From Bacteroidia bacterium (GTDB taxonomy: Bacteria > Bacteroidota > Bacteroidia > Flavobacteriales > Flavobacteriaceae): a stretch of 64,000 nt of DNA. This document shows, piece after piece, positions 42,740-52,045 of the stretch. The stretch covers positions 1-64,000 of the forward strand of contig JAUICK010000010.1 of assembly GCA_030427865.1 (NCBI GenBank), written 5' to 3'. A program made the position numbers and the translations under genes. The notes under the pieces were generated by a model, which saw only the letters and a program-made list of their open reading frames with translations, was not told the DNA's origin and searched no databases. The stretch's first letter is position 1, and the number at the start of each line of letters is the position of its first letter.

Positions 42740-43216
42740 ATGACAAATATCTATGATATCGAGATAAAAAGTCTCCAAAATACTCCTATACAATTATCTG
42801 ATTTTAAAGGAAAACATATTTTGTTTGTAAATGTGGCTTCAAAATGTGGATTTACACCTCAATACAAAGATTTAGAAAAGTTACATCAGATGTATAAAAA
42901 TCAATTAGTAATTATTGGAGTTCCTTGTAATCAATTTGGGAAACAAGAACCAGGTAATTCATCAGAAATAGAAGAATTCTGTCAAGTTAATTATGGAGTA
43001 TCTTTTTTGATAACAGAAAAGATTGATGTAAAAGGCGTAAATCAACATCCATTATACAGTTGGTTAACGCAAAGAAAACTCAACAATAAAAAGAGTTCAT
43101 CCGTAAAATGGAATTTTCAAAAATATTTAGTTTCTCCAGAGGGGAAATTAATTGATTATTATTTTTCAATTACAAAACCATTGAGTTCAAAAATTACAAA
43201 ACACATAAAATTATAA
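42740..43216 (+). CDS. Glutathione peroxidase family protein (Cys type)
   Basis: A 158-residue thiol peroxidase. Peroxidatic Cys36 in NVASKCGFTPQYK, Gln in IIGVPCNQFGKQEPG, and Trp-Asn in VKWNFQKYL make up the catalytic tetrad; Cys replaces selenocysteine. In bacteria such enzymes usually use thioredoxin. Likely role: removal of peroxides formed under light. 5 bases after the SDR gene. Confidence 0.92.
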   Translation: MTNIYDIEIKSLQNTPIQLSDFKGKHILFVNVASKCGFTPQYKDLEKLHQMYKNQLVIIGVPCNQFGKQEPGNSSEIEEFCQVNYGVSFLITEKIDVKGVNQHPLYSWLTQRKLNNKKSSSVKWNFQKYLVSPEGKLIDYYFSITKPLSSKITKHIKL

Positions 43217-43220
43217 AATT

Positions 43221-43409
43221 ATGTTTGGATTATTTAAGAAAAAATCAGATTTAGAAAAACATCAAGATTTATATAAAAAATTGATGGAAGAAGCATACAA
43301 ATTACAATCTATTAATAGAAAAGAGAGTGATCAAAAATATTTAGAAGCTGATCTTATCTTAAGGAAAATAGAATCTCTAAAAAATGATAATTTAAATGAA
43401 GCAGTTTAA
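43221..43409 (+). CDS. Small Lacal_2735-type protein
   Basis: A 62-residue helical protein, MFGLFKKKSDLEK at its start followed by KLMEEAYKLQSINRKESDQKYLEAD, a pattern I know as the Lacal_2735 family of Flavobacteriia. Function unknown. The ATG follows the GPx stop by 4 bases; it overlaps the TspO gene by 14 bases. Confidence 0.75.
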   Translation: MFGLFKKKSDLEKHQDLYKKLMEEAYKLQSINRKESDQKYLEADLILRKIESLKNDNLNEAV

Positions 43410-43860
43410 ATTTACGATACTTTTTCTAATCATTAATTTTGGTGGTTTAGCTATTGGAAGCTGGTTGATGAATAATGGTCCACAATCTGAATGGTACACA
43501 AACTTAAACCAAGCTCCTTGGACACCTCAAGGTTGGGTATTTGGAGTTGCTTGGACAACAATTATGATTTGTTTTTCTATTTATTTAGGGAAACAATTTT
43601 TAGATAATGAACATATAAAAAACTTAAGTTTCATCTTTATTTTAGAATTCATTTTAAATGTAAGTTGGAACTTTATTTTCTTTAATCAACACCAAGTTTT
43701 AATTGGATTGATAACAATTATATTACTAACATCCCTCATATTTCATTATTTCTTTAACTTGAGTAAAAAAGTTGGAAATTATAAATATTTATTATTGCCT
43801 TATATGATTTGGTTGTGTATTGCAACTTCTTTAAATCTCTATATATTAGTTCATAATTAA
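43396..43860 (+). CDS. TspO/MBR family membrane protein
   Basis: A 154-residue protein with five membrane helices. Typical TspO features: NQAPWTPQGWVFGVAWTTIM (the Pro/Trp-rich loop and helix), and a Trp-Asn core in LNVSWNFIFFN. TspO binds tetrapyrroles and helps in porphyrin and light/oxidative stress responses in bacteria. Overlaps the preceding gene; the SRPBCC gene follows after one base. Confidence 0.92.
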   Translation: MKQFKFTILFLIINFGGLAIGSWLMNNGPQSEWYTNLNQAPWTPQGWVFGVAWTTIMICFSIYLGKQFLDNEHIKNLSFIFILEFILNVSWNFIFFNQHQVLIGLITIILLTSLIFHYFFNLSKKVGNYKYLLLPYMIWLCIATSLNLYILVHN

Positions 43861-43861
43861 G

Positions 43862-44326
43862 ATGAAAATTTACACTTTACATAAAAAACAAAACTTACCA
43901 ATTTCTGTTGAACAAGCTTGGGAGTTTTTATCAAGTCCAAAAAACTTGAAAACAATTACACCAGATTACATGAGTTTTGATATTCTCTCTGGAGCAGACA
44001 GACCAATGTACCCAGGGCAAATCATTCAATACATTGTTACTCCTGTTTTAGGAATAAAAACAAAATGGGTAACAGAAATTACACACGTTAAAGACAAAGA
44101 ATATTTTGTTGATGAACAACGTTTTGGACCTTATGCATTATGGCATCACAAACATTTTATCAAAGAAATAGATGGTGGTGTAGAAATGGAAGATATTATA
44201 GACTACAAGGTTCCTATGGGAATTTTAGGGCAAATGGTACATCCAATTTTAGTGAGACCAAAATTAGAAGAAATTTTTGCTTACAGACAAAAAAAATTGA
44301 TTGAACTTTTTGGAGAATACAAATAA
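43862..44326 (+). CDS. SRPBCC family ligand-binding protein
   Basis: A 154-residue START/Bet v1-like protein with a helix-grip fold (LPISVEQAWEFLSSPKNLKTITPDYMSFDI, YPGQIIQYIVTPVLGIKTKWVTEI, GVEMEDIIDYKVPMG). It probably binds a hydrophobic small molecule. A protein of this kind often stands next to bacterial photolyase genes (recollection). One base separates it from the class I photolyase gene. Confidence 0.85.
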   Translation: MKIYTLHKKQNLPISVEQAWEFLSSPKNLKTITPDYMSFDILSGADRPMYPGQIIQYIVTPVLGIKTKWVTEITHVKDKEYFVDEQRFGPYALWHHKHFIKEIDGGVEMEDIIDYKVPMGILGQMVHPILVRPKLEEIFAYRQKKLIELFGEYK

Positions 44327-44327
44327 G

Positions 44328-45629
44328 ATGGCAGAAAAAATCACAATTTTTTGGTTTCGAAGAGACTTGCGTTTAGAAGATAATTGCGCATTATTTCATG
44401 CTCTAAATTCTAGTAACAAAGTGTTGCCCATTTTTATTTTTGACAATGATATTTTAAACAAACTCCCCAAAAACGATGCACGAGTTTCATTTATCCATCA
44501 AGAATTAAGCAATATCAATTATCAATTGAAAGAAATAGGCAGTTCTTTGGCTGTATTTCAAGGAAAACCTCTTGAGGTTTACAGAAAGTTATCTCTAAAA
44601 TACACCATTAAAACTGTATTCACTAATCATGATTATGAGCCTTACGCCAACAAAAGAGACACAGAAATTAAAGAATTTTTAGCATCAAAAAATATTGAGT
44701 TTAAAACTTACAAAGATCAAGTTATTTTTGAAAGAAACGAGATTGTGAAACAAGACGGAACGCCTTACAAAGTTTATACTCCTTATTCTCGAAAATGGCT
44801 GGAAGCGTTTCGTTTTAAAGGTATTCAATTTTATCCATCAGAAGAATTTTTTGATAATTTTATTAAAAATAAAAACCATCAATTCTTATCTTTAAAAGAT
44901 ATTAATTTTATAAAATCGCCTATAGAAATTGCATCTTACAAGATTTCTCCAAAACTCATTAACGAATATGAAGAAACACGGAATTACCCTGCAAAAAATG
45001 CCACTTCAAAATTAGGCACACATTTGCGTTTTGGAACTGTTAGTATTCGTAAAATAGTTGATAAAGCATCAAAAAGTAACAACATTACTTTTTTAAAAGA
45101 ATTAATTTGGCGAGAATTTTTTATGCAAATTTTATGGCATTTCCCACATACACCAAAAGATAGTTTTAAATCAAAATACGATAGAATTGTTTGGAGAAAC
45201 AACGAAGAAGAATTTAAAGCTTGGTGTAATGGAAAAACTGGCTATCCTTTAGTAGACGCTGGCATGAGAGAACTAAATAATACTGGCTTTATGCACAATA
45301 GAGTTAGAATGTTAGTAGGCAGTTTTTTATGCAAACATTTATTGATAGATTGGAGATGGGGAGAAGCTTATTTTGCGGAAAAATTACACGATTACGAAAT
45401 GGCAAGTAATGTAGGGAACTGGCAATGGGTTGCTGGTTCTGGGGTTGATGCTTCACCTTATTTTAGAATTTTTAACCCTACAACACAAATAAAAAAGTTT
45501 GATAAAGATTTAAAATACATAAAAAAATGGGTTCCAGAGTTTCAAGAATTTACTTATCCCAAAGAAATTGTAGCACATAAATTTGCCAGAGATCGATGTT
45601 TAAAAGTATACAAAGAAGCGGTTTCATAA
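44328..45629 (+). CDS. phrB: Deoxyribodipyrimidine photolyase, class I
   Basis: A 433-residue CPD photolyase. N-terminal antenna domain FWFRRDLRLEDNCALF; FAD domain with LGTHLRFGTVSIR, ELIWREFFMQI, TGYPLVDAGMRELNNTGFMHNRVRMLVGSFL and NVGNWQWVAGSGVDASPYFRIFNP, that is, the full canonical set including the Asn next to flavin N5. An ATG at 44301 lies inside the preceding gene and would add 9 residues; MAEKITIFW at 44328 is preferred. Last gene of operon 2. Confidence 0.95.
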   Translation: MAEKITIFWFRRDLRLEDNCALFHALNSSNKVLPIFIFDNDILNKLPKNDARVSFIHQELSNINYQLKEIGSSLAVFQGKPLEVYRKLSLKYTIKTVFTNHDYEPYANKRDTEIKEFLASKNIEFKTYKDQVIFERNEIVKQDGTPYKVYTPYSRKWLEAFRFKGIQFYPSEEFFDNFIKNKNHQFLSLKDINFIKSPIEIASYKISPKLINEYEETRNYPAKNATSKLGTHLRFGTVSIRKIVDKASKSNNITFLKELIWREFFMQILWHFPHTPKDSFKSKYDRIVWRNNEEEFKAWCNGKTGYPLVDAGMRELNNTGFMHNRVRMLVGSFLCKHLLIDWRWGEAYFAEKLHDYEMASNVGNWQWVAGSGVDASPYFRIFNPTTQIKKFDKDLKYIKKWVPEFQEFTYPKEIVAHKFARDRCLKVYKEAVS

Positions 45630-45807
45630 AAGCCAACACTTACCCTATTTTATTGATATCTTTAATAAATCACTAAAAACTAAATTAATAAATGTTAAAT
45701 AGATAAAGGCAACAAATGGATTTAATTTACGTTATTTAAATACATTATAGAAAAATTACTAATAAAGTAATTCTTCTATACAATGCAAATAATTTATTAT
45801 TCTTAAT

Positions 45808-45838
45808 AAAACTTCAACTTTTGTTGGAGTTTTTTTTT
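45808..45838 (+). terminator. Terminator of photolyase operon 2
   Basis: Stem AAAACTTCAAC / GTTGGAGTTTT (one G-T pair) with a TTTT loop and a long T-run, 178 bases after the photolyase stop. The gap before it holds no gene; it carries the 17-mer shared with 14524-14540. Confidence 0.85.
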
Positions 45839-45906
45839 ACAAAAAAATAAAATTTATTTTGGTCATTTTTGAATTTTATATTTTATTTGCGAACTCTTAA
45901 TTTAAA

Positions 45907-45980
45907 GCCGATGTAGCTCAGCTGGCTAGAGCAGCTGATTTGTAATCAGCAGGTCGTGGGTTCGAGTCCCTCCATCGGCT
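45907..45980 (+). tRNA. tRNA-Thr(TGT)
   Basis: A 74-base cloverleaf: acceptor GCCGATG / CATCGGC, anticodon stem GCTGA / TCAGC with loop TTTGTAA (anticodon TGT), T-arm GTGGGTTCGAGTCCCTC. Discriminator T; CCA not encoded. A TTTATTTG element 14 bases upstream, with a TTTTGG box 21 bases farther up, is a plausible promoter. Confidence 0.96.
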
Positions 45981-45991
45981 CAAAAATTTAA

Positions 45992-46028
45992 AAAGTCTCA
46001 GAAAAACAATTTTTGAGGCTTTCTTTTT
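45992..46028 (+). terminator. Terminator between tRNA-Thr and tRNA-Pro
   Basis: Stem AAAGTCTCA / TGAGGCTTT (with one G-T pair) around a loop that can also pair AAAA with TTTT, followed by CTTTTT. Confidence 0.8.
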
Positions 46029-46048
46029 GCTATTTTAGTATTCTTATT

Positions 46049-46123
46049 CGGGATGTAGCTTAGTCCGGTTAAAGTGCTGGTCTGGGGGACCAGAGATCGG
46101 AGGTTCGAATCCTCTCATCCCGA
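46049..46123 (+). tRNA. tRNA-Pro(GGG)
   Basis: A 75-base cloverleaf: acceptor CGGGATG / CATCCCG, anticodon stem CTGGT / ACCAG with loop CTGGGGG (anticodon GGG), T-arm GGAGGTTCGAATCCTCT. Discriminator A; CCA not encoded. Confidence 0.95.
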
Positions 46124-46151
46124 CTATTTTTCTTATATAAATCTTCTTTTT

Positions 46152-46182
46152 ATGCAATTGAAAATTCTTATATTGCATTTTA
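46152..46182 (+). terminator. Possible weak terminator after tRNA-Pro
   Basis: ATGCAAT / ATTGCAT arms around a 13-base loop followed by TTTTA. Short and AT-rich, so a weak call. Confidence 0.35.
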
Positions 46183-46229
46183 CTCTTTAATTGGTTCAAT
46201 TATAATCAGTTTAATAAAATAAAAATTTC

Positions 46230-47231
46230 ATGAAACTAAAAGTAGGTTTGTTAGGTGCTGGATCTTGGGGAACAACAGTTGCTTGTTTAACTGCAAAAAA
46301 TAGCGATACTACTATTTGGGCAAGAGATATAAATACGGTAAATGAAATCAATGAAAAGAATACTAACGAAAAATATCTACCAAAAGCTATTCTTCATAAA
46401 GGTTTAAAAGCTTCTCTCTCTATTAAAGAAACTGTAAAAGATGCTGATGTTATAGTTATGGGAATCCCTTCTCAAAGTTTTAGAAAAGTTCTGGAAGAAG
46501 CAAAACCTCATATTAGACCTTGGGTTCCAATAGTAAGTTTAGCAAAGGGATTAGAGATAAATACAAAAATGAGGATGACCGAAATTATTGAAGAGGTAAT
46601 GCCCGGTCATCCAGCAGGAGTATTAACAGGTCCTAATTTGGCAAAAGAAATTCATTTTGGTAAAGCTGCTGCTGCTGTAATTGCCATGGCTGATAAATCT
46701 ATTGCTAAAAAACTTCAAACAGTATTTAACTCTGGCTTATTTAGAGTTTATACAAATACTGACATAATAGGTTGTGAATTAGGTGGTGCTTTAAAAAATG
46801 TTATGGCAATTGCGTCTGGGATGAGTGATGGTTCAAATGCTGGAGAAAACACACGCTCTGCTCTTATTACAAGGGGATTAGCTGAATTAATGAGATTAGG
46901 AACAGCTATGGGCGGAAAACAAAGAACCTTTGCGGGTTTAGCTGGAATGGGCGATTTAATTGTGACTTGCTCAAGTTCTAAGAGTAGAAATCATCATGTA
47001 GGATTTGAACTTGGCAAAGGAAAAAAATTAGAACAAATTATTAATGAAATGAATGAAGTAGCAGAAGGAGTAAAAACTGCAAAAGTGGTAATGGAATTAG
47101 CAAAACAATATAACGTTGACATGCCTATTTCTAATGAAGTATACAAAGTTTTATATGAAGGAAATACTGTTTTTGATGCTTTTAGAGGCTTATTAACTCA
47201 TGAAGTTGGCTCAGAAAAAGAACCAGGTTAA
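46230..47231 (+). CDS. gpsA: NAD(P)H-dependent glycerol-3-phosphate dehydrogenase
   Basis: A 333-residue cytosolic enzyme reducing dihydroxyacetone phosphate to sn-glycerol 3-phosphate for phospholipid synthesis. N-terminal Rossmann motif GAGSWGTTVAC, GIPSQSFRKVLEE, catalytic Lys in the ALKNVMAIASG block, and the substrate-binding segment in GLAGMGDLIVTCSSSKSRNHHVG. Length is normal. Single gene, 72 bases before udk. Confidence 0.96.
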   Translation: MKLKVGLLGAGSWGTTVACLTAKNSDTTIWARDINTVNEINEKNTNEKYLPKAILHKGLKASLSIKETVKDADVIVMGIPSQSFRKVLEEAKPHIRPWVPIVSLAKGLEINTKMRMTEIIEEVMPGHPAGVLTGPNLAKEIHFGKAAAAVIAMADKSIAKKLQTVFNSGLFRVYTNTDIIGCELGGALKNVMAIASGMSDGSNAGENTRSALITRGLAELMRLGTAMGGKQRTFAGLAGMGDLIVTCSSSKSRNHHVGFELGKGKKLEQIINEMNEVAEGVKTAKVVMELAKQYNVDMPISNEVYKVLYEGNTVFDAFRGLLTHEVGSEKEPG

Positions 47232-47302
47232 TCTTTAATTTTAACAGATATTATAATATATTTACGCTTAGAATTAAAGAATCGTAAAAATTTTTATTTT
47301 AT

Positions 47303-47908
47303 ATGCTTATTATTGGAATCGCAGGCGGAACAGGTAGTGGAAAAACAACTGTGGTAAATCAAATAATAAAACACTTACCCAATGATGAAGTTTGTGTAAT
47401 TTCACAAGATTCTTACTACAAATCTACAGATAATTTATCTTATGAAGAGAGAACAAAAATCAACTTCGATCACCCAAGAGCTATCGATTTTGAATTAATA
47501 GTTAAACATTTAAAAAAGCTAAAATCTGGTAAAACCATAGAACAACCTGTTTACTCTTTTGTTACTCATAACAGAACAAAAGACACCATAAAAACACACC
47601 CGAGAAAAGTAGTTATTGTAGAAGGAATTTTAATTTTTAATAGCAAAGAATTAAGAAGTTTATTCGATATTAAAATATTTGTTCATGCTGATACAGATGA
47701 GCGTTTAATTCGAAGAATTCGAAGAGATATTTCTGAAAGAGGAAGAGATATTGATGAGGTTTTAAACCGATACCAAGATACCTTAAAACCTATGCATCAA
47801 CAATTTATAGAACCAACCAAAAATTTTGCTGATATTATTATTCCAAATGATAGATACAACACTGTTGCCATAGATATTGTAAGAACCGTAATTAACGAAC
47901 GATTATAA
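47303..47908 (+). CDS. udk: Uridine kinase
   Basis: A 201-residue P-loop kinase phosphorylating uridine and cytidine (pyrimidine salvage). Walker A is GGTGSGKTT; NFDHPRAIDFELI and VIVEGILIF are the family blocks, and the lid RRIRRDISERGRDIDEVLNRY follows. First gene of udk-divIC-mutA-membrane protein-mutB. With cdd (63338) it serves pyrimidine salvage. Confidence 0.95.
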   Translation: MLIIGIAGGTGSGKTTVVNQIIKHLPNDEVCVISQDSYYKSTDNLSYEERTKINFDHPRAIDFELIVKHLKKLKSGKTIEQPVYSFVTHNRTKDTIKTHPRKVVIVEGILIFNSKELRSLFDIKIFVHADTDERLIRRIRRDISERGRDIDEVLNRYQDTLKPMHQQFIEPTKNFADIIIPNDRYNTVAIDIVRTVINERL

Positions 47909-47909
47909 G

Positions 47910-48230
47910 TTGAAGACTTTTAATAAACTTAAAAACAATAAAATAGTTAAAATTCTAACAAATATTTTTGTTATAATTTTAGTTCCATACATTATTTGGA
48001 TGTTTTTTTTTGATGAAAATTCTTATCTTGTTCACAGAAAATTTGACAGAGAAATAAACGACTTAGAAAATACGATTTCTTTTTATGAAAAGAAAATTGC
48101 CGAAGATAAGGCAACCATTAAAAAACTAAAAGACTCTCTTCAATTAGAACGTTTTGCAAGAGAAAAATATTTGATGAAGAAAGAAAATGAAGATATTTAT
48201 ATTATTGAATTTGACACAATAAAAAAATAA
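47910..48230 (+). CDS. FtsB/DivIC-type septum formation initiator, TTG start
   Basis: A 106-residue bitopic membrane protein of the cell-division complex. One helix (about 20-34, NIFVIILVPYIIWMFFF), then a coiled coil (NDLENTISFYEKKIAEDKATIKKLKDSL) and ERFAREKYLMKKENEDIYIIEF, a typical DivIC/FtsB end. The start codon is TTG, one base after the udk stop; no ATG fits before the membrane helix. The stop overlaps the mutA start by one base. Confidence 0.88.
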   Translation: MKTFNKLKNNKIVKILTNIFVIILVPYIIWMFFFDENSYLVHRKFDREINDLENTISFYEKKIAEDKATIKKLKDSLQLERFAREKYLMKKENEDIYIIEFDTIKK

Positions 48231-49594
48231 TGAACTCTTTTTTATTTGATGAATTTGAGAAAACCTCTGCGGCTGCTTGGAAACAAAAAATTCAAGTAGA
48301 CTTAAAAGGTGCTGATTATAATGACACCCTTCTGTGGAAAACTAACGAAGGTATTGTTGTTAAACCTTTTTATACATCAGAAGACAGAACAAATCTTCAA
48401 ATCAAAACTCCAAAAAAAGCATTTAATATTTGTCAATCAATTTTTGTTGATGATGAAAAAATTGCAAACTCTTTGGCTATAAATGCCTTAAAAAGAGGTG
48501 CAAATTCAATTCAATTTAGAGCTAAGACTACTTTTAATTATAAAATATTATTAGAAGGCATAAACTTAAAAAAGGTTGTTATCTATTTTAATTTTTCTTT
48601 TTTAGATGATGCTTTTCAGATCGACGTTTTTAAATATATCAATTCAAAAAACACCTATTTTCAAACAGATATCATTGGAAATTTAGCAGAAACTGGCAAT
48701 TGGTTTATAAATTTAAAAAAAGATCACAATCAGTTAGAAAACATTATAAAAAGCACAAACAATTGTGTTTCTATTTCTGTAGATTTATATCAAAATTGTG
48801 GTGCTACAATTGTTCAGCAATTAGCATACGCTTTAGCTCATGCTAACGAATATATCAATCATTTTGGAGCAGAAGTAACATCAAAGATTCATTTTAATTT
48901 TGCTGTTGGCACTAATTATTTTTTCGAAATTGCAAAACTTAGAGCGTTTAGATTGCTTTGGGAAGTACTTTTAAAAGAATATCAAGTTAAAAATAGTCAA
49001 GCTCATATCTTTACAAAGCCAACTATACGAAACAAAACATTATACGATTATAATGTTAATATGTTACGAACAACATCAGAATGTATGAGTGCCATTTTAG
49101 GAGGTTCTAACACTATTGCTAATATTGCTTATGACACAATATATCATAAATCTAATGAATTTGGCGAAAGAATTGCAAGAAATCAGTTGTTAATTTTGCA
49201 AAAAGAAAGTGGTTTAAATATGCCTCAAGAATATGCAAATGGCTCTTACTACATAGAATCTATTACCCAAGAGTTAGCAGAAAAAGCGTTACAAATTTTT
49301 AAAGAAATAGAAAAATCAGGAGGCTTTCTAAAACAATTAAAAAAAGGCGTCATTCAAAGAAAAATAAAAGAAAGTCAAGTAAAAGAAGAAGAGAGTTTTA
49401 ATAACAAAGAAACTGTATTATTAGGAACAAATTTGCAGCAAAATAAAAAGGAAACAATGCAAGAGAATTTAGATTTATATCCTTTTGTAAAGCAAAGAAA
49501 TATTAAAACTTTAATCCCCCCTTTAACAAGATCTCGTATTTCAGAGTCTTTAGAGATAGAAAGATTAAACTCTGAAAAAAACAAAAATTCATAA
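48230..49594 (+). CDS. mutA: Methylmalonyl-CoA mutase small subunit
   Basis: A 454-residue protein of the mutase catalytic barrel fold (FEKTSAAAWKQKIQVDLKGADYNDTLLWKTNEGI, HFNFAVGTNYFFEIAKLRAFRLLWE, GGSNTIANIAYDTIYH, NGSYYIESITQELAEKALQIFKEI). It lacks the B12-binding domain, as usual for this structural subunit in Bacteroidota. Partner of the large subunit 328 bases downstream; the heterodimer converts methylmalonyl-CoA and succinyl-CoA. Confidence 0.93.
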   Translation: MNSFLFDEFEKTSAAAWKQKIQVDLKGADYNDTLLWKTNEGIVVKPFYTSEDRTNLQIKTPKKAFNICQSIFVDDEKIANSLAINALKRGANSIQFRAKTTFNYKILLEGINLKKVVIYFNFSFLDDAFQIDVFKYINSKNTYFQTDIIGNLAETGNWFINLKKDHNQLENIIKSTNNCVSISVDLYQNCGATIVQQLAYALAHANEYINHFGAEVTSKIHFNFAVGTNYFFEIAKLRAFRLLWEVLLKEYQVKNSQAHIFTKPTIRNKTLYDYNVNMLRTTSECMSAILGGSNTIANIAYDTIYHKSNEFGERIARNQLLILQKESGLNMPQEYANGSYYIESITQELAEKALQIFKEIEKSGGFLKQLKKGVIQRKIKESQVKEEESFNNKETVLLGTNLQQNKKETMQENLDLYPFVKQRNIKTLIPPLTRSRISESLEIERLNSEKNKNS

Positions 49595-49597
49595 TCG

Positions 49598-49930
49598 ATG
49601 AATAAAAGTAAAGAAATTTTAAACTATCAAAAAAAACAAAACGCTTTAAAAAGCGAAGTAAAAAAAATCAAAAAAAAACTTCCAACTTACATTATTGGTT
49701 TTGTTTTTTTTGTTGTAGTAAGTCTTTATTTTCTTGAAGATAAATTTTATGCTTTTTTTGGAAATAATGTAAACTATATTATAGGGTTAGTTATTCTCTT
49801 ATCTCTTTTCTCTTTATTCTTTTTATTAAGAAGCTACATAAAAATTAAAAACAAACAAAAAGAATCTAAAGCTATTGGATCTAAATTATATAAACTTATG
49901 AAATTAGATTCAAACACTAATAATGAGTAG
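49598..49930 (+). CDS. Small membrane protein between mutA and mutB
   Basis: A 110-residue hypothetical protein: basic amphipathic N-terminus (about 1-30, coiled-coil-like), two membrane helices (about 31-48 and 58-78) and a basic helical tail. No family recognised. The ATG is 3 bases after mutA; its stop overlaps the mutB start by 8 bases, so it is translationally coupled to mutB. A role with the mutase is only inferred from position. Confidence 0.7.
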   Translation: MNKSKEILNYQKKQNALKSEVKKIKKKLPTYIIGFVFFVVVSLYFLEDKFYAFFGNNVNYIIGLVILLSLFSLFFLLRSYIKIKNKQKESKAIGSKLYKLMKLDSNTNNE

Positions 49931-51983
49931 AAAAAACATTCAACATATAGAGCTTCAAGGATTATCCAAATCCACAGAACAAACATTTCTCCACGAAGGC
50001 TATGTTGCCGGAATTGCTCCAAATTTACGTGGTCCATACTCTACCATGTATGTTAGAAGACCCTGGACAATAAGACAATATGCTGGTTTTTCTACCGCAG
50101 AAGAAAGCAATGCTTTTTATAGACGAAATTTAGCGGCTGGTCAAAAAGGTTTGTCTGTTGCTTTTGATTTAGCTACTCACAGAGGTTATGACTCAGATCA
50201 CGAACGTGTTCAAGGAGATGTTGGTAAAGCTGGTGTAGCTATTGACTCTGTAGAAGACATGAAGGTTTTGTTCAATCAAATTCCTTTAGATAAAATGTCT
50301 GTTTCTATGACTATGAATGGTGCTGTTTTACCCATTTTGGCATTTTATATTGTAGCCGCAGAAGAACAAGGAGTTGCATCTGAATTATTATCTGGAACTA
50401 TACAAAATGACATTTTAAAAGAGTTTATGGTTAGAAATACGTACATCTACCCTCCTTCTCCCTCCATGAAAATTATTGCTGATATTTTTAAATATACCAG
50501 TAAACATATGCCAAAATTCAATTCCATTTCCATTTCTGGCTATCACATGCAAGAAGCAGGCGCTACAGCAGAAATAGAATTAGCTTACACATTAGCAGAC
50601 GGATTAGAATACATCAGAAAAGGAATAGAAGCTGGAATGGATATAGATGCTTTTGCACCAAGGTTATCTTTTTTTTGGGCAATAGGTATGGATCATTTTA
50701 CAGAAATTGCAAAACTTAGAGCTGCAAGAATGTTGTGGGCAAAAATTGTAAAACAATTTAATCCTAAAAACCCAAAATCTTTAGCATTAAGAACTCATTG
50801 CCAAACCAGCGGATGGTCATTAACAGAACAAGATCCTTTTAATAATGTAGCCAGAACAACCATAGAAGCTATGGCTGCTGCATTTGGAGGCACACAAAGT
50901 TTACACACAAATGCTTTAGACGAAGCTATTGCTTTACCCACTGATTTTTCTGCACGAATAGCGAGAAATACGCAAATCTACTTACAACAAGAAACACATA
51001 TCACAAAAACTGTAGACCCTTGGGCTGGAAGTTATCATGTAGAGAAATTAACTCAAGATATTGCCCAAAAAGCTTGGAATTTGATTCAAGAAGTAGAAGA
51101 TTTAGGAGGAATGACAAAAGCCATTGAAAAGGGAATTCCGAAATTAAGAATAGAAGAAGCTGCTGCAAAAAAACAAGCTAAAATAGATAGTGGGCAAGAT
51201 ATTATTGTTGGGGTAAACAAATACCAATTAGCACAAGAAGACCCTTTACATATTTTAGAAGTTGATAATGAAGCTGTAAGAAAATCTCAAATCGAAAGAT
51301 TAAATCAACTTAAAGAAAGTAGAAATACTTCAGAAGTAAAAAAATCTTTAGTAAATTTAACAAATGCTGCAAAATATAGGAAAGGTAATTTATTAGATTT
51401 AGCGGTAAAAGCTGCAAAAAACAGAGCTACTTTAGGTGAAATTTCTGATGCTTTAGAAATAATTTTTGGCAGACATAAAGCCGTAACTAAAACCATTTCT
51501 GGTGTGTACAGTAAAGAAATTAAAAACGATAAACTCTTTAAAAAAGCGACTGAATTAGCCAACAAATTCGCAAACTTAGAAGGAAGACGTCCACGAATTA
51601 TGATTGCCAAATTAGGGCAAGATGGTCATGACAGAGGTGCAAAAGTAGTGGCTACTGGTTATGCAGATTTAGGTTTTGATGTAGATATTGGCCCACTATT
51701 TCAAACACCACAAGAAGCCACCAAACAAGCTGTAGAAAACGATGTTCATATTTTAGGAATATCTTCTTTAGCGGCAGGACATAAAACCCTTGTGCCACAA
51801 GTAATTGCAGAACTTAAAAAATACGAACGTGAAGACATTATGGTTATTGTGGGTGGTGTAATTCCTGCACAAGATTATCAATTTTTATTTGATGCTGGTG
51901 CAGTAGGTGTTTTTGGCCCTGGTACAAAAATAGCTCAAGCCGCTATAGATTTGCTAACCATTTTAATTGATATTGTAGACTAA
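49923..51983 (+). CDS. mutB: Methylmalonyl-CoA mutase large subunit
   Basis: A 686-residue adenosylcobalamin enzyme. The catalytic TIM barrel ([66 protein letters not shown]) spans 1-530; the B12-binding domain (about 550-680) has [12 protein letters not shown] with the DxHxxG cobalt-ligand motif, plus [10 protein letters not shown] and VVGGVIP. Complete. Likely pathway: propionyl-CoA and odd-chain/branched fatty-acid use, which fits the fad operon in this window. Confidence 0.97.
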   Translation: MSRKNIQHIELQGLSKSTEQTFLHEGYVAGIAPNLRGPYSTMYVRRPWTIRQYAGFSTAEESNAFYRRNLAAGQKGLSVAFDLATHRGYDSDHERVQGDVGKAGVAIDSVEDMKVLFNQIPLDKMSVSMTMNGAVLPILAFYIVAAEEQGVASELLSGTIQNDILKEFMVRNTYIYPPSPSMKIIADIFKYTSKHMPKFNSISISGYHMQEAGATAEIELAYTLADGLEYIRKGIEAGMDIDAFAPRLSFFWAIGMDHFTEIAKLRAARMLWAKIVKQFNPKNPKSLALRTHCQTSGWSLTEQDPFNNVARTTIEAMAAAFGGTQSLHTNALDEAIALPTDFSARIARNTQIYLQQETHITKTVDPWAGSYHVEKLTQDIAQKAWNLIQEVEDLGGMTKAIEKGIPKLRIEEAAAKKQAKIDSGQDIIVGVNKYQLAQEDPLHILEVDNEAVRKSQIERLNQLKESRNTSEVKKSLVNLTNAAKYRKGNLLDLAVKAAKNRATLGEISDALEIIFGRHKAVTKTISGVYSKEIKNDKLFKKATELANKFANLEGRRPRIMIAKLGQDGHDRGAKVVATGYADLGFDVDIGPLFQTPQEATKQAVENDVHILGISSLAAGHKTLVPQVIAELKKYEREDIMVIVGGVIPAQDYQFLFDAGAVGVFGPGTKIAQAAIDLLTILIDIVD

Positions 51984-52045
51984 TTTAGCAATAAATATTA
52001 TGAATTAATTAAAAGATTATCAAATAAAAAATCTCAAATCTTATA

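Noticed and set aside
44301-44327. Upstream ATG for class I photolyase
   Set aside because: It lies inside the SRPBCC gene and adds nine residues before the conserved photolyase start.
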